Below, in pieces: positions 1 to 8,852 of a stretch of DNA of 64,000 nt. Both the position numbers and the translations under genes were made by a program. The DNA lies in NCBI GenBank assembly GCA_016792865.1, contig JAEUMJ010000011.1, positions 1 to 64,000 of the forward strand. Direction: 5' to 3'. The notes beneath the pieces are model-generated. The model saw only the letters and a list, made by a program, of their open reading frames with translations, did not search any database and was not told where the DNA came from. The stretch is from Hyphomicrobiales bacterium. GTDB taxonomy: Bacteria; Pseudomonadota; Alphaproteobacteria; Rhizobiales; Aestuariivirgaceae. Position 1 is the first letter of the stretch, and each line of letters opens with the position of its first letter.

Positions 1-436
1 TTATGTGAAAATAAAAGTTCGGCAAGGCGTAGCGATTGAAATATTCCTGCCCGGTCATGTCCTTCTCGACATCGCGGGACAACCGCACCTTGACCATGCG
101 GGTGGCGGCACCCGCGAAGGCTGTGGCCTGCAGCGATTCCAAGAAGGAAACCGTCTTGGCAATCCGGGCCTGCAATTCCGCGAAGGTCTTTTCCTCATCC
201 GCGTAACTGGGGTTGGCCGTTCCGGAAAGCCGGGCGCCGGCACCCTTGGCAAAATCCGAAGCAAGCTGGACCTGGGCCGTCAACGGGAACATGTCGGGGA
301 ACAGGCGGAAGTTCAGAAGGGCTTCCGGCTTGATCTTGCGGGCTTCACAATGGCTCTCCGCCTTCCTGAGAATGGCGGCAAGCGACTTCAAGCCGTGGAT
401 GATCACCGGAACGGATATGTCGTACATCGTGTTCAT
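1..436 (-). CDS. DUF1993 family protein, C-terminal part cut by window start
   Basis: The reverse strand from the ATG at 436 reads open to base 1, giving 145 residues with no stop, so the gene continues outside the window. The protein begins MNTMYDISVPVIIHGLKSLA and contains the family-like stretches LFPDMFPLTAQVQLASDFAKG and, near the window edge, LPNFYFHI. I recognise this as DUF1993, a helical DinB-like fold whose biochemical function is not established. The start lies 6 bp after the aminotransferase stop on the same strand, so the two are probably co-transcribed. The family call is fairly sure; the function is unknown. Confidence 0.75.
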   Translation of the reverse strand, partial: MNTMYDISVPVIIHGLKSLAAILRKAESHCEARKIKPEALLNFRLFPDMFPLTAQVQLASDFAKGAGARLSGTANPSYADEEKTFAELQARIAKTVSFLESLQATAFAGAATRMVKVRLSRDVEKDMTGQEYFNRYALPNFYFHI

Positions 437-442
437 GTCCTC

Positions 443-1714
<1,272 letters not shown>

Positions 1715-1748
1715 TTAAAATTGCCGCGCGGCATGGCAGAATGGGACC

Positions 1749-2870
1749 GTGAAACAGCACCCGATCCTTGTTGCCGGCGGAGGAATCGCCGGTGTCGCGG
1801 CTGCCCTTGCGGCGGCTGTCTCTGGGCGTGACGCCCTGGTTTTTGAGCGCGCTGCAGCCTTTGAGGAAGTGGGCGCGGGACTTCAGCTCGGTCCCAACGC
1901 CGTGAAGGCCCTTCAGCGAATCGGGGCGTGGGACGAGGTTTCGGCCATCGCCACGGCTCCGCCTGCCATCATCCTGCGAGATGCCGTCTCGGGCCGCACA
2001 GTCAGGCATGTGCACCTCGCGGGTGCATTCGAATCGCTGTTCGGCGCTCCCTACCGGGTGGCGCACCGCGCCCATCTTCATGGGGCATTGCTTGCGGCAG
2101 CCGCGAAACATCCGTCCATCACCATTCGCGGTGGCTGCGCGGTGGAAGACATTCAGCAAAACGTGGACGGTGTCTCCCTCACCCTGCAGAACGGCGAGAC
2201 ACATGCGGGCGATGTGCTGATCGCCGCCGACGGAATGCGGTCCGGCATCCGCCAGAAGGTCTGGCCGGGGAGTGCCTCCATCTTTGCGGGGCAGATCATT
2301 TACCGCACCCTCATCGACATGCCCTCCGCACTGGAAGATGGCAACTGCGTGAACCTGTGGATGGGCTCCGGCTTCCATTGCGTGCACTATCCTGTCGGCA
2401 GGGAGGCGCGACTGAACATCGTCCTCACCGCCCACGAAGGTCAGCTCACGGACGACATCATCGACCAGTGTTGCCCGCAGTTGCAGGACTTGCTGGCAAT
2501 GCCGAAGTCGTGGCTGCCATGGGAAGCACGGCACGTGCCTGCTTTGGAGAGCTGGGTGAAGGGACGTGTCGCCCTGCTTGGCGATGCGGCCCACGGGACA
2601 GTGCCCTATTTTGCGCAAGGCTCAGCCATGGCACTGGAAGATGCCGCATTGCTGGCTGACCTGCTCCGTGATGCGGGCACCCTTCCCGTGAACTTCGCAC
2701 ATCTCAACAAGCGGATGCCACGGGTTGCCGCCGTCCATCAGGCCAGCGTCCGTCAGGGAAAGATCTACAGCGCCAAGGGGCCGGTTGCGGCGGCGCGAAA
2801 CCTCGTGCTCCGCATGATGCCCGATCGCCAGTTCCTGACGCAGTTGGCCTGGCTCTACAAGAATGCGTGA
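1749..2870 (+). CDS. FAD-dependent monooxygenase (salicylate hydroxylase-like)
   Basis: A 373-residue class A flavoprotein monooxygenase that uses NAD(P)H and O2 to hydroxylate small aromatic or related substrates. The N-terminal VAGGGIAGVAAALAA is the Rossmann dinucleotide fingerprint, VFERA places the ribose-binding Glu, and LLGDAAHGTVPYFAQGSAMALED near residue 280 is the second FAD-binding GD motif. It starts at a GTG; the protein begins MKQHPILVAGGG and has no signal peptide. It resembles salicylate and 3-hydroxybenzoate hydroxylases, but no aromatic-catabolism gene is next to it, so the substrate is unknown. It ends in a short intergenic hairpin shared with the convergent Cys-rich gene. 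Confidence 0.85.
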   Translation: MKQHPILVAGGGIAGVAAALAAAVSGRDALVFERAAAFEEVGAGLQLGPNAVKALQRIGAWDEVSAIATAPPAIILRDAVSGRTVRHVHLAGAFESLFGAPYRVAHRAHLHGALLAAAAKHPSITIRGGCAVEDIQQNVDGVSLTLQNGETHAGDVLIAADGMRSGIRQKVWPGSASIFAGQIIYRTLIDMPSALEDGNCVNLWMGSGFHCVHYPVGREARLNIVLTAHEGQLTDDIIDQCCPQLQDLLAMPKSWLPWEARHVPALESWVKGRVALLGDAAHGTVPYFAQGSAMALEDAALLADLLRDAGTLPVNFAHLNKRMPRVAAVHQASVRQGKIYSAKGPVAAARNLVLRMMPDRQFLTQLAWLYKNA

Positions 2871-2885
2871 AGCTTGAAGCCGTGA

Positions 2886-2905
2886 GGCCGGTGTTGCCAC
2901 CGGCC
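2886..2905. terminator. Bidirectional hairpin between convergent genes
   Basis: A perfect 8-bp stem (GGCCGGTG / CACCGGCC) with a TTGC loop lies in the 51-bp gap between the flavin monooxygenase stop and the convergent Cys-rich gene stop. There is no T-run, so it is a weak intrinsic terminator or RNA-stabilising hairpin serving both transcripts. Confidence 0.55.
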
Positions 2906-2921
2906 CCGGAACCTCAATGCA

Positions 2922-3281
2922 TCAGGGCTTGTTGTAGCTGCCGTTGTTATTGTTGTTGTTGTGGCCGCCACCGCCGGGCGTCTTGCTGTTCTTCACGGTC
3001 GGCGGCTGATAGTTCACGCTGACGCGGCAACGCTTCTCCAAATCGTAGCTGCCGCACGAGACACTGCGGTTGCAGTTGTCGCGGCCACCCAGCCAGGAGG
3101 GCGCACCATACGTGTTCACGACTTCCTGACAGCAATGCACAGCGGCGTCGCGCGAGCCGGCCTGGCACTTCAGGAGCTTTGAGGTGATGCTTGCCTGTGC
3201 GGCAGAGGACATTGCGAGGCCGAGGAAAAGAGCGGTGGCAGAACCGGCGAGAAGAGTGCGGGCATTCAGAATGGAAGACAT
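2922..3281 (-). CDS. Small secreted cysteine-rich protein with Asn-rich tail
   Basis: A 119-residue hypothetical protein. Residues 1-30 form a Sec signal peptide (hydrophobic LLAGSATALFLGLAMSSAAQA, cleavage after AQA). The mature part has six cysteines (KCQ, HCCQ, DNC, VSCG, KRC), consistent with three disulfides in the periplasm or outside the cell. The C-terminus is a Gly/His/Asn low-complexity tail (GGGGHNNNNNN). I do not recognise the family. A GGAG lies before the ATG. The gene is divergent from an exported TPR protein across 219 bp that hold two inverted repeats, so the two may be co-regulated. That link is inference. Confidence 0.6.
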   Translation of the reverse strand: MSSILNARTLLAGSATALFLGLAMSSAAQASITSKLLKCQAGSRDAAVHCCQEVVNTYGAPSWLGGRDNCNRSVSCGSYDLEKRCRVSVNYQPPTVKNSKTPGGGGHNNNNNNGSYNKP

Positions 3282-3351
3282 TGTGATCTCCGTTGTTTGC
3301 GATCGTCCTGATCGATGCGCAGGTTTTGCGCCACGCCGCCTGAGCCTTCGC

Positions 3352-3366
3352 TGAACCGCAGGTTCA
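3352..3366. promoter_or_regulatory. Inverted repeat TGAACC-GCA-GGTTCA, candidate operator
   Basis: A perfect 6-bp inverted repeat with a 3-nt spacer lies in the divergent intergenic region between the Cys-rich and TPR genes. A second inverted repeat (GCGCA, 5-nt spacer, TGCGC) lies at 3317-3331. Either could bind a dimeric regulator; no cognate regulator is adjacent. Confidence 0.35.
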
Positions 3367-3500
3367 TCGGTCGTTCATCTGTGCAGGCTCCGGTCCTCAC
3401 GCCTGAAACACGAAAACGTGACGGTGCGCGCACTCTCTGACAGTGCCAGGTTCCTGCCGGTCATGTATCCTCCTCCATCTCATCAATGGAGGTTACCGTC

Positions 3501-4103
3501 ATGCGTTCACTCAAGACCCTATCGTGCTCGATGCTTCTCGCAGCAAGCGTGGCACTTGCGCCGGGATCAGGCTTCGCTGCCGGCAGTGGCGGCGGATCGG
3601 GCGGCGGATCGGGTGGCGGTGGCAGCGATCCCGCTCCCACGCAGGCCTCGCCCAAGAAGATGAAGTGCAAGAGGGGCTACGCCGTCCAGATGGTCACGGT
3701 GAACGGCAAGCAGAAAGCCAAGTGCGTGAAAGTCACGGCTGGTCTCGTCTCTCCGGCGGATCTCTACGAACAAGGCTACGCCCTTGCCAAGGATGACGGC
3801 GAATATGACTGGGCGCTGGATCTGTTCGAAGCTGCCGACCAGACGAATCCGGACGTTCTCAACATGCAGGGCTACAGCCACCGCAAGGCGGGTCGGCTGG
3901 ACGTTGCCGTGGACTTCTATCAGCGTGCACTCGCCTTGAACCCGGACTTCGTGCGCGCCCGCGAATATCTTGGCGAAGGTTATGCGGCGGCGGGCAAGCT
4001 CGATCTTGCAAAGGCGCAGCTTGCCGAAATCGAAAAGCGCTGTGGCAAGAGCTGTGAGGAATATGAAGACCTGTCGAAGGCGATCAGCGCCGCGACGAAT
4101 TGA
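3501..4103 (+). CDS. Exported TPR-repeat protein with Gly/Ser linker
   Basis: A 200-residue protein. Residues 1-27 are a Sec signal peptide (MRSLKTLSCSMLLAASVALA...GFAA). A natural Gly/Ser linker follows (about residues 28-45: repeated GGGS units), then a basic two-cysteine segment (MKCKRGYAV...AKCVKV) and a C-terminal solenoid with about two to three TPRs (YDWALDLFEAADQTNPD; GRLDVAVDFYQRALALNPDF). The start at 3501 is chosen because GGAGG at 3488-3492 precedes it; an ATG at 3486 would use that same sequence as coding. It is probably a periplasmic protein-interaction scaffold; its partner is unknown. It converges on rlmJ with 4 bp between stops. Confidence 0.75.
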   Translation: MRSLKTLSCSMLLAASVALAPGSGFAAGSGGGSGGGSGGGGSDPAPTQASPKKMKCKRGYAVQMVTVNGKQKAKCVKVTAGLVSPADLYEQGYALAKDDGEYDWALDLFEAADQTNPDVLNMQGYSHRKAGRLDVAVDFYQRALALNPDFVRAREYLGEGYAAAGKLDLAKAQLAEIEKRCGKSCEEYEDLSKAISAATN

Positions 4104-4107
4104 AACC

Positions 4108-4959
4108 TCAGCGGGGCGGCGTGAGTTCGCGCACGCTGCCCCTGCCCCATTTGCCAACACCCATGCGCGCTGCGAGGACTGGCAGCACGGTCCCGATTTC
4201 TGACCTGAGCGTGTGCGGCGGATTGACCACGACAACGCCCGACCCTGCAAGCCCGCCTTCGGCAAACCCCTCCCTCACCCGCAATTCAATGGACAGCGTT
4301 CCGGCACAGGGAAGCGCCGCTGCCGCTTCCAGCAGCGGTTGTTCAGCCCCATCCTGCTTCAGCGGATACCATGCCAGTATCGTTGTGTTCTGCATGCGCG
4401 CATGGATGTGATCCAACATCCGGGCCATTTTCTCCAACTCCCCGGGAACTTCGAACGCGGGATCGATCAGCACCACACCGCGCCGTTCCTTGAACGGCAG
4501 TTCCGCCTTCACGGCCTGCCCGGCGTCAACCCGCGAAATGCGCACGCGCTTGTCGGCGGCATAGCGGGCAGCCAGCGTGTCGGCGTCCACGGGATGAAGC
4601 TCGTTCAGGATGATGCGGTCGCTGCGACGCAGGAGCCGGGCGATGATTTCGGGCGACCCCGGATAGATACGCAGGCTGCCGTCCGGATTGAGATCATGGA
4701 TGATGTTGAGATAGACCGCGAGCAGCGCCCGGACATCTTCGGGAAGCGGCTCGGCCAGTATCTTGCCGATACCATCCTTCCACTCGCCCGTCTTGAAGGC
4801 TTCGGCACCCTTGAGGTCATAACGGCCAATGCCGGCGTGGGCATCGAGTACAGCCAGCGGCTTGTCCTTCTGCACCAGATAGCCAAGCACGCGCGCGAGC
4901 ACGACATGCTTCAGCACATCGGCATGGTTACCCGCATGAAAGGCGTGGCGATAGTTCAT
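4108..4959 (-). CDS. rlmJ: 23S rRNA (adenine(2030)-N(6))-methyltransferase RlmJ
   Basis: A 283-residue SAM-dependent enzyme that methylates N6 of A2030 in 23S rRNA. The N-terminus MNYRHAFHAGNHADVLKHVV is diagnostic of RlmJ, followed by DAHAGIGRYDL (SAM site) and VVLIDPAFE (catalytic motif IV). The motif reads DPAF rather than the usual DPP(Y/F), a substitution in the target-adenine pocket; the rest of the protein looks intact. The ATG at 4959 overlaps the TGA of the upstream DUF486 gene in an ATGA, so the two are translationally coupled. A longer open frame reaches upstream, but the family N-terminus fixes the start. Confidence 0.93.
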   Translation of the reverse strand: MNYRHAFHAGNHADVLKHVVLARVLGYLVQKDKPLAVLDAHAGIGRYDLKGAEAFKTGEWKDGIGKILAEPLPEDVRALLAVYLNIIHDLNPDGSLRIYPGSPEIIARLLRRSDRIILNELHPVDADTLAARYAADKRVRISRVDAGQAVKAELPFKERRGVVLIDPAFEVPGELEKMARMLDHIHARMQNTTILAWYPLKQDGAEQPLLEAAAALPCAGTLSIELRVREGFAEGGLAGSGVVVVNPPHTLRSEIGTVLPVLAARMGVGKWGRGSVRELTPPR

Positions 4960-5306
4960 GCGCGGAACACGATGGCGGCACCGACCACGATGACCGCAAA
5001 GCCCAGGATGTGCTGGAGGGTGATCGATTCCTTCAGCCAGAACACGGAGAACAGGATGAAGATCGTGAAGGTGATGACCTCCTGGATGGTCTTCAGCTCT
5101 GCTGCACTGTAGACGGCATTGCCGATGCGGTTTGCCGGAACGGCGAGACAGTATTCGAAGAAGGCGATGCCCCAGCTTGCCAGCACCACAAGCCATAGCG
5201 CCTTCTGCTTGAAGGCCAGATGCCCGTACCAGGCAAACGTCATGAAGACATTGGATGCGATCAGCATGAGGACCGGATAGACATGAGCCGACGTCAGGGA
5301 GTTCAT
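4956..5306 (-). CDS. DUF486 small integral membrane protein (DMT superfamily)
   Basis: A 116-residue protein with four predicted membrane helices (PVLMLIASNVFMTFAWYGHL; LWLVVLASWGIAFFEYCL; ITFTIFILFSVFWL; ILGFAVIVVGAAIVF). It is a DUF486-type half-size DMT protein, and QEVITFTIF is typical of the family. Transport function is presumed from the superfamily and not demonstrated. The ATG at 5306 is used; an in-frame GTG at 5318 is also possible, but AAGG lies too close to it. It overlaps rlmJ by 4 bp. Confidence 0.8.
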   Translation of the reverse strand: MNSLTSAHVYPVLMLIASNVFMTFAWYGHLAFKQKALWLVVLASWGIAFFEYCLAVPANRIGNAVYSAAELKTIQEVITFTIFILFSVFWLKESITLQHILGFAVIVVGAAIVFRA

Positions 5307-5439
5307 TCGCAATGTCACCTTGGTTGACTAAGTTGCTTGTGGGGAGAATCGTGAAGCGGTCAATATGATATTAACAGTCCGGTAACCATGTCGGGACGAC
5401 AATGCCGCAATGTGTGCGCAGCGTTGCGGAGGGTCTGTA

Positions 5440-5688
5440 GTGCGTTATCTCGTCTTGATGTGTCTTGCACTGGCCACTCCGGCGGCGGCGGAGGATGTTT
5501 CTCCGTGGTTCGGCTCGGCCGATCAGGTGCCCTTCCAGATGGCTTCTGATGGCTCGCCGGTTGTGATAAAGTCCAAGGCATCCGGGGATATCGCAGGACA
5601 GCAGGAGAAATCCGATTGCTCAATCAAGGGTTGTTCCGTCGCGGACAGCGCTGCTAATGTTCCGGGCACCGGCCATGTTTCTCCCTAA
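5440..5688 (+). CDS. Small secreted hypothetical protein
   Basis: An 82-residue protein starting at a GTG with GGAGGG six bases upstream; the N-terminus is a Sec signal peptide (VRYLVLMCLALATPAAA, cleavage before EDVSPWFG). The mature region is short, polar and has two cysteines (DCSIKGC) that could form one disulfide. I do not recognise the family. It opens a run of four envelope genes (lipoprotein, L,D-transpeptidase, lipoprotein) on the same strand, so a cell-wall-related role is possible but inferred only from position. Confidence 0.55.
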   Translation: MRYLVLMCLALATPAAAEDVSPWFGSADQVPFQMASDGSPVVIKSKASGDIAGQQEKSDCSIKGCSVADSAANVPGTGHVSP

Positions 5689-5737
5689 TCCTGACACAGG
5701 TTACGGGTACCCGCGCTGGTGATTTGGGGGTTTTGAG

Positions 5738-6169
5738 ATGAAGAAGTCGATTGTTGTTCTGGCTGCACTTAGCCTCGTGGCGCTCACGGGCTGCACGAAC
5801 ATGAACATTTTCAAGGATAATCCGGGTACCGCCGCGCCGGCCGAACCACAGGTTGACCTGACGCCGCAGCCGATGTCGCCCGGCGGCATGAGCGCGGACC
5901 AGATCAAGCAGATTCTCTCCGGCAAGAGCTGGAAGTGGGCCAGCCCGAAGAACAGCGGCGTGACCCTCTATGCCGATGATGGCAGTTCGCTTGTGGAGGT
6001 TACCGGCAAGGGCACCACAACCGGCAAGTGGTCGGTGAAGGATGGGCAGCTGTGCGAGAGCTTTGCTCCGGCGCCGTTCCTGCCCAAGGGCGTTCCCATG
6101 ACATGCCAGCCGTTCAGTGGCTCCGGCAACACCTACAAGGTTGGCCAGGCGACGTTCACGCTCGCATAA
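5738..6169 (+). CDS. DUF995-like lipoprotein, first paralogue
   Basis: A 143-residue lipoprotein. The lipobox LVALTGC ends at about residue 19, after MKKSIVVLAALS. The mature protein has a Pro-rich spacer and a small beta domain with the pattern GKSWKW...GVTLYADDGSS...GKGTTTGKWSVKDGQLCESF, matching DUF995-like domains of rhizobia. The same pattern occurs in the lipoprotein at 7058-7462, so the two are paralogues flanking an L,D-transpeptidase. It is probably anchored in the outer or inner membrane facing the periplasm. Biochemical function is unknown. Confidence 0.7.
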   Translation: MKKSIVVLAALSLVALTGCTNMNIFKDNPGTAAPAEPQVDLTPQPMSPGGMSADQIKQILSGKSWKWASPKNSGVTLYADDGSSLVEVTGKGTTTGKWSVKDGQLCESFAPAPFLPKGVPMTCQPFSGSGNTYKVGQATFTLA

Positions 6170-6277
6170 GTGTGAACCCTTTCACAAACTTGCCGCATAA
6201 AAACCATGGCAAAGCCGTGGGTCATTCCTACATCAGAGCCTTCGATCCCCTGCAACCGGATCCCGGCAACAGTAGAC

Positions 6278-6961
6278 ATGACTCACTTTTCACGGCGAAG
6301 CTTCATTCTCGGCACGCTTGCGCTATCGGCGCAGGCGTTGCCGTTTCAGGCGGCGCTCGCGCAAGAACAGCATCCCCTTTATGGCGGCCTCGAAGGCGAA
6401 GTGATGGGCCGCGACCCGTCGCTGTTTCCGCCCCCTGAGTCGCCGGTCGATTTTCCCATCGAACGGGTGGACCTCGACAAGATCCCGGAGAAATTCCATC
6501 GCCAGATGGTCGGCTACGGCGGCATGGAATCGCCCGGCACCATCATCGTCGATCCGACTCGCCGGTTTCTCTACCTGGTCCAGGAAGACAACTCGGCGAT
6601 CCGCTACGGCGTCGGGGTGGGTCGCCAGGGTTTCGCCTGGTCGGGTGAGGCCGTGGTGCAGATGAAGCGCCGTTGGCCACGCTGGATCCCGCCGGAGGAA
6701 ATGACCTACCGTGATGCCCACGCCGCCGAATGGAACAACGGCATGCCGGGCGGGCCGAACAACCCCTTGGGCGCACGGGCGCTTTACCTGTTTTCCAATG
6801 GTCAGGACACCCTGTACCGCATCCACGGCACCAACGAGCCGAACTCCATCGGCAAGGCCATGTCGTCCGGCTGCATCCGCATGTTGAACGAGGACGTGGC
6901 AGACCTCTTCGACCGGGTGCCCAAAGGCTCGAAAGTGATCGTGCTGGCCGGGTCGATCTGA
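6278..6961 (+). CDS. Tat-exported L,D-transpeptidase (YkuD/ErfK family)
   Basis: A 227-residue periplasmic enzyme that makes 3-3 peptidoglycan cross-links or attaches proteins to peptidoglycan. It starts MTHFSRRSFILGTLALSA, a twin-arginine signal, which is why 6278 is chosen over an ATG at 6206. The YkuD domain covers about residues 85-227: TIIVDPTRRFLYLVQ, YGVGVGRQGF, then the catalytic HGTNEPNSIGKAMSSGCIRM with the His and the nucleophilic Cys. An N-terminal segment (PVDFPIERVDLDKIPEKFHRQ) precedes it, as in many rhizobial homologues. Two DUF995-like lipoproteins flank it on the same strand. Confidence 0.92.
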   Translation: MTHFSRRSFILGTLALSAQALPFQAALAQEQHPLYGGLEGEVMGRDPSLFPPPESPVDFPIERVDLDKIPEKFHRQMVGYGGMESPGTIIVDPTRRFLYLVQEDNSAIRYGVGVGRQGFAWSGEAVVQMKRRWPRWIPPEEMTYRDAHAAEWNNGMPGGPNNPLGARALYLFSNGQDTLYRIHGTNEPNSIGKAMSSGCIRMLNEDVADLFDRVPKGSKVIVLAGSI

Positions 6962-7057
6962 TCCCGCCTGTTGATGCCGTCCGGGTTTTGTCTTGCGAAT
7001 AGGAGCCTGATCTGGCAGATGCCGCATGGGTTGGGGTGATGGATGGAAGTGTTCGGG

Positions 7058-7462
7058 ATGCGCCGATCGTCAGTACTGTATTGCCTCTCCGCCAGTTTGC
7101 TGCTGGGGGCCTGTGCTACGGGCCCAAAGGGAATCCGCATCGTCAATGAAGGTTCATCGGCTGTTCCCGTGCAGCAAGGTGCCACCATCCGCAATTTCAC
7201 CGCCGGTGAGATCCAGGCCGCCATCGTCGGCAAGACCTTCCAGTACACCCGTCCCGACGGCAACGGCTTCATCTCCTACAATGCCGATGGCAGCTTCGAC
7301 TTCCAGGACGACACCAAGGGCAGCGGCGCCGGCCGCTGGACGGCCAACGGCGAGCAGTTCTGTGAGACGTTCGGCAAGAAACCCATGGAATGCGGGGTGT
7401 TCAAGAACACCGGGGATGCCTATTTTGCCGCCAATTCCCGGCTTGTGGAAATGAAGGTCTAG
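7058..7462 (+). CDS. DUF995-like lipoprotein, second paralogue
   Basis: A 134-residue lipoprotein beginning MRRSSVLYCLSASLLLGAC with the lipobox LLGAC at residues 15-19. The mature domain shows GKTFQYTRPDGNGFISYNADGSF...GSGAGRWTANGEQFCETF, the same pattern as the lipoprotein at 5738-6169, although the two are divergent in sequence. The ATG at 7058 has GGAAG at 7045-7049; an in-frame ATG at 7043 is less well placed. It follows the L,D-transpeptidase by about 100 bp. Function is unknown, and a role near peptidoglycan is inferred from context. Confidence 0.7.
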   Translation: MRRSSVLYCLSASLLLGACATGPKGIRIVNEGSSAVPVQQGATIRNFTAGEIQAAIVGKTFQYTRPDGNGFISYNADGSFDFQDDTKGSGAGRWTANGEQFCETFGKKPMECGVFKNTGDAYFAANSRLVEMKV

Positions 7463-7544
7463 TCCCCTTCCCTTTATCTGAAGTCCTTGGATGACAGCCC
7501 CCGGTCACATTTGTTAAGGCCGGATGATATCTGCAAGGACTGCT

Positions 7545-8852
7545 ATGATCCCTCGTTACTCCCGCAAGGAAATGGCCCAGATCTGGGCTCCGGAAACCCG
7601 TTACAAAATCTGGTTTGAAATCGAGGCGCACGCCGCCGACCGCATGGCCGAACTGGGAATTGTTCCCAGGGACGCTGCGAAAACCATCTGGGAAAAGGGC
7701 AGGAACGCCGAGTTCAACGCCGCCCGCATCGACGAGATCGAATCCGTCACCAAGCACGATGTCATTGCCTTCCTTACCCACCTTGCCGAGATCGTCGGGC
7801 CGGAAGCCCGCTTCGTGCACCAGGGCATGACATCCTCCGATGTGCTGGACACTTGCCTCAACATCCAGTTGACCCGCGCGGCTGACCTGCTGCTCAAGGA
7901 CATCGACGAGGTGCTGGCCGCCCTCAAGCGCCGCGCCTTCGAGCACAAGCTCACCCCCTGCATCGGTCGCAGCCACGGCATTCATGCCGAGCCTGTCACC
8001 TTCGGCCTCAAGCTTGCCTATGCCCATGCCGAATTCCAGCGCGCCCGCGAGCGCCTTGTCTTCGCGCGGAAGGACATCGCAACCTGCGCCATATCGGGCG
8101 CCGTCGGCACCTTTGCCAACATCGACCCCAGCGTCGAGGTCCATGTGGCAGAGAAGCTCGGCCTCGCTGTCGAACCCATTTCCACGCAGGTCATCCCCCG
8201 CGACCGCCACGCCATGTTCTTCGCAGTGCTGGGCGTGATCGCCAGTTCCATCGAACGCCTCGCCACCGAGATCCGTCACCTGCAGCGCACTGAGGTGCTG
8301 GAAGCGGAGGAGTACTTCTCGCCCGGCCAGAAAGGCTCTTCGGCCATGCCGCACAAGCGCAACCCGGTGCTGACCGAAAACCTCACCGGCCTGGCCCGCC
8401 TCGTGCGTTCTGCCGTGACGCCCGCCATGGAGAACGTGGCACTGTGGCATGAGCGCGATATCTCGCATTCCTCGGTTGAACGCGGCATCGGTCCTGATGC
8501 GACCGTTCATCTTGACTTTGCCCTCAAGCGCCTTGCCGGCGTGATCGACAAGCTGCTCGTCTATCCCGAAAACATGCAGCGCAATCTCGATCGGCTGGGC
8601 GGGCTGGTGCACTCCCAGCGCGTGCTGCTGGCCCTGACGCAAAAGGGCATGAGCCGCGAGGACAGCTATGCCGCCGTGCAGCGCAATGCCATGCCCGTCT
8701 GGCGCGGCGAGGGCCAGTTCCTCGAACTGCTGAAGGCCGACAAGGAAATTGCCGCACACCTGTCGGCACAGGAACTCGAAAGCCTGTTCGACCTCGGCTA
8801 CCACACCAAACATGTGGATACGATCTTCGCGCGGGTGTTCGGTCATGCCTGA
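7545..8852 (+). CDS. purB: Adenylosuccinate lyase
   Basis: A 435-residue enzyme that cleaves SAICAR to AICAR and adenylosuccinate to AMP in purine synthesis. MIPRYSRKEMAQIWAPETRY is the standard N-terminus, TSSDVLDT and GRSHGIHAEP (catalytic His) follow, and SSAMPHKRNP at about residues 266-275 is the fumarase/aspartase superfamily signature with the catalytic serine loop. The ATG at 7545 has AAGGA upstream. The stop overlaps the start of rnd by 8 bp, so the two are co-transcribed. It works with purM and purN about 9 kb downstream. Confidence 0.97.
   Translation: MIPRYSRKEMAQIWAPETRYKIWFEIEAHAADRMAELGIVPRDAAKTIWEKGRNAEFNAARIDEIESVTKHDVIAFLTHLAEIVGPEARFVHQGMTSSDVLDTCLNIQLTRAADLLLKDIDEVLAALKRRAFEHKLTPCIGRSHGIHAEPVTFGLKLAYAHAEFQRARERLVFARKDIATCAISGAVGTFANIDPSVEVHVAEKLGLAVEPISTQVIPRDRHAMFFAVLGVIASSIERLATEIRHLQRTEVLEAEEYFSPGQKGSSAMPHKRNPVLTENLTGLARLVRSAVTPAMENVALWHERDISHSSVERGIGPDATVHLDFALKRLAGVIDKLLVYPENMQRNLDRLGGLVHSQRVLLALTQKGMSREDSYAAVQRNAMPVWRGEGQFLELLKADKEIAAHLSAQELESLFDLGYHTKHVDTIFARVFGHA

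Noticed and set aside
3585..3635. Gly/Ser (GGGS)-type linker that looks like an engineered fusion or vector sequence
   Set aside because: The linker is embedded in a natural gene with signal peptide, SD and TPRs, and the surrounding DNA is ordinary chromosome. Natural exported proteins can carry such linkers.
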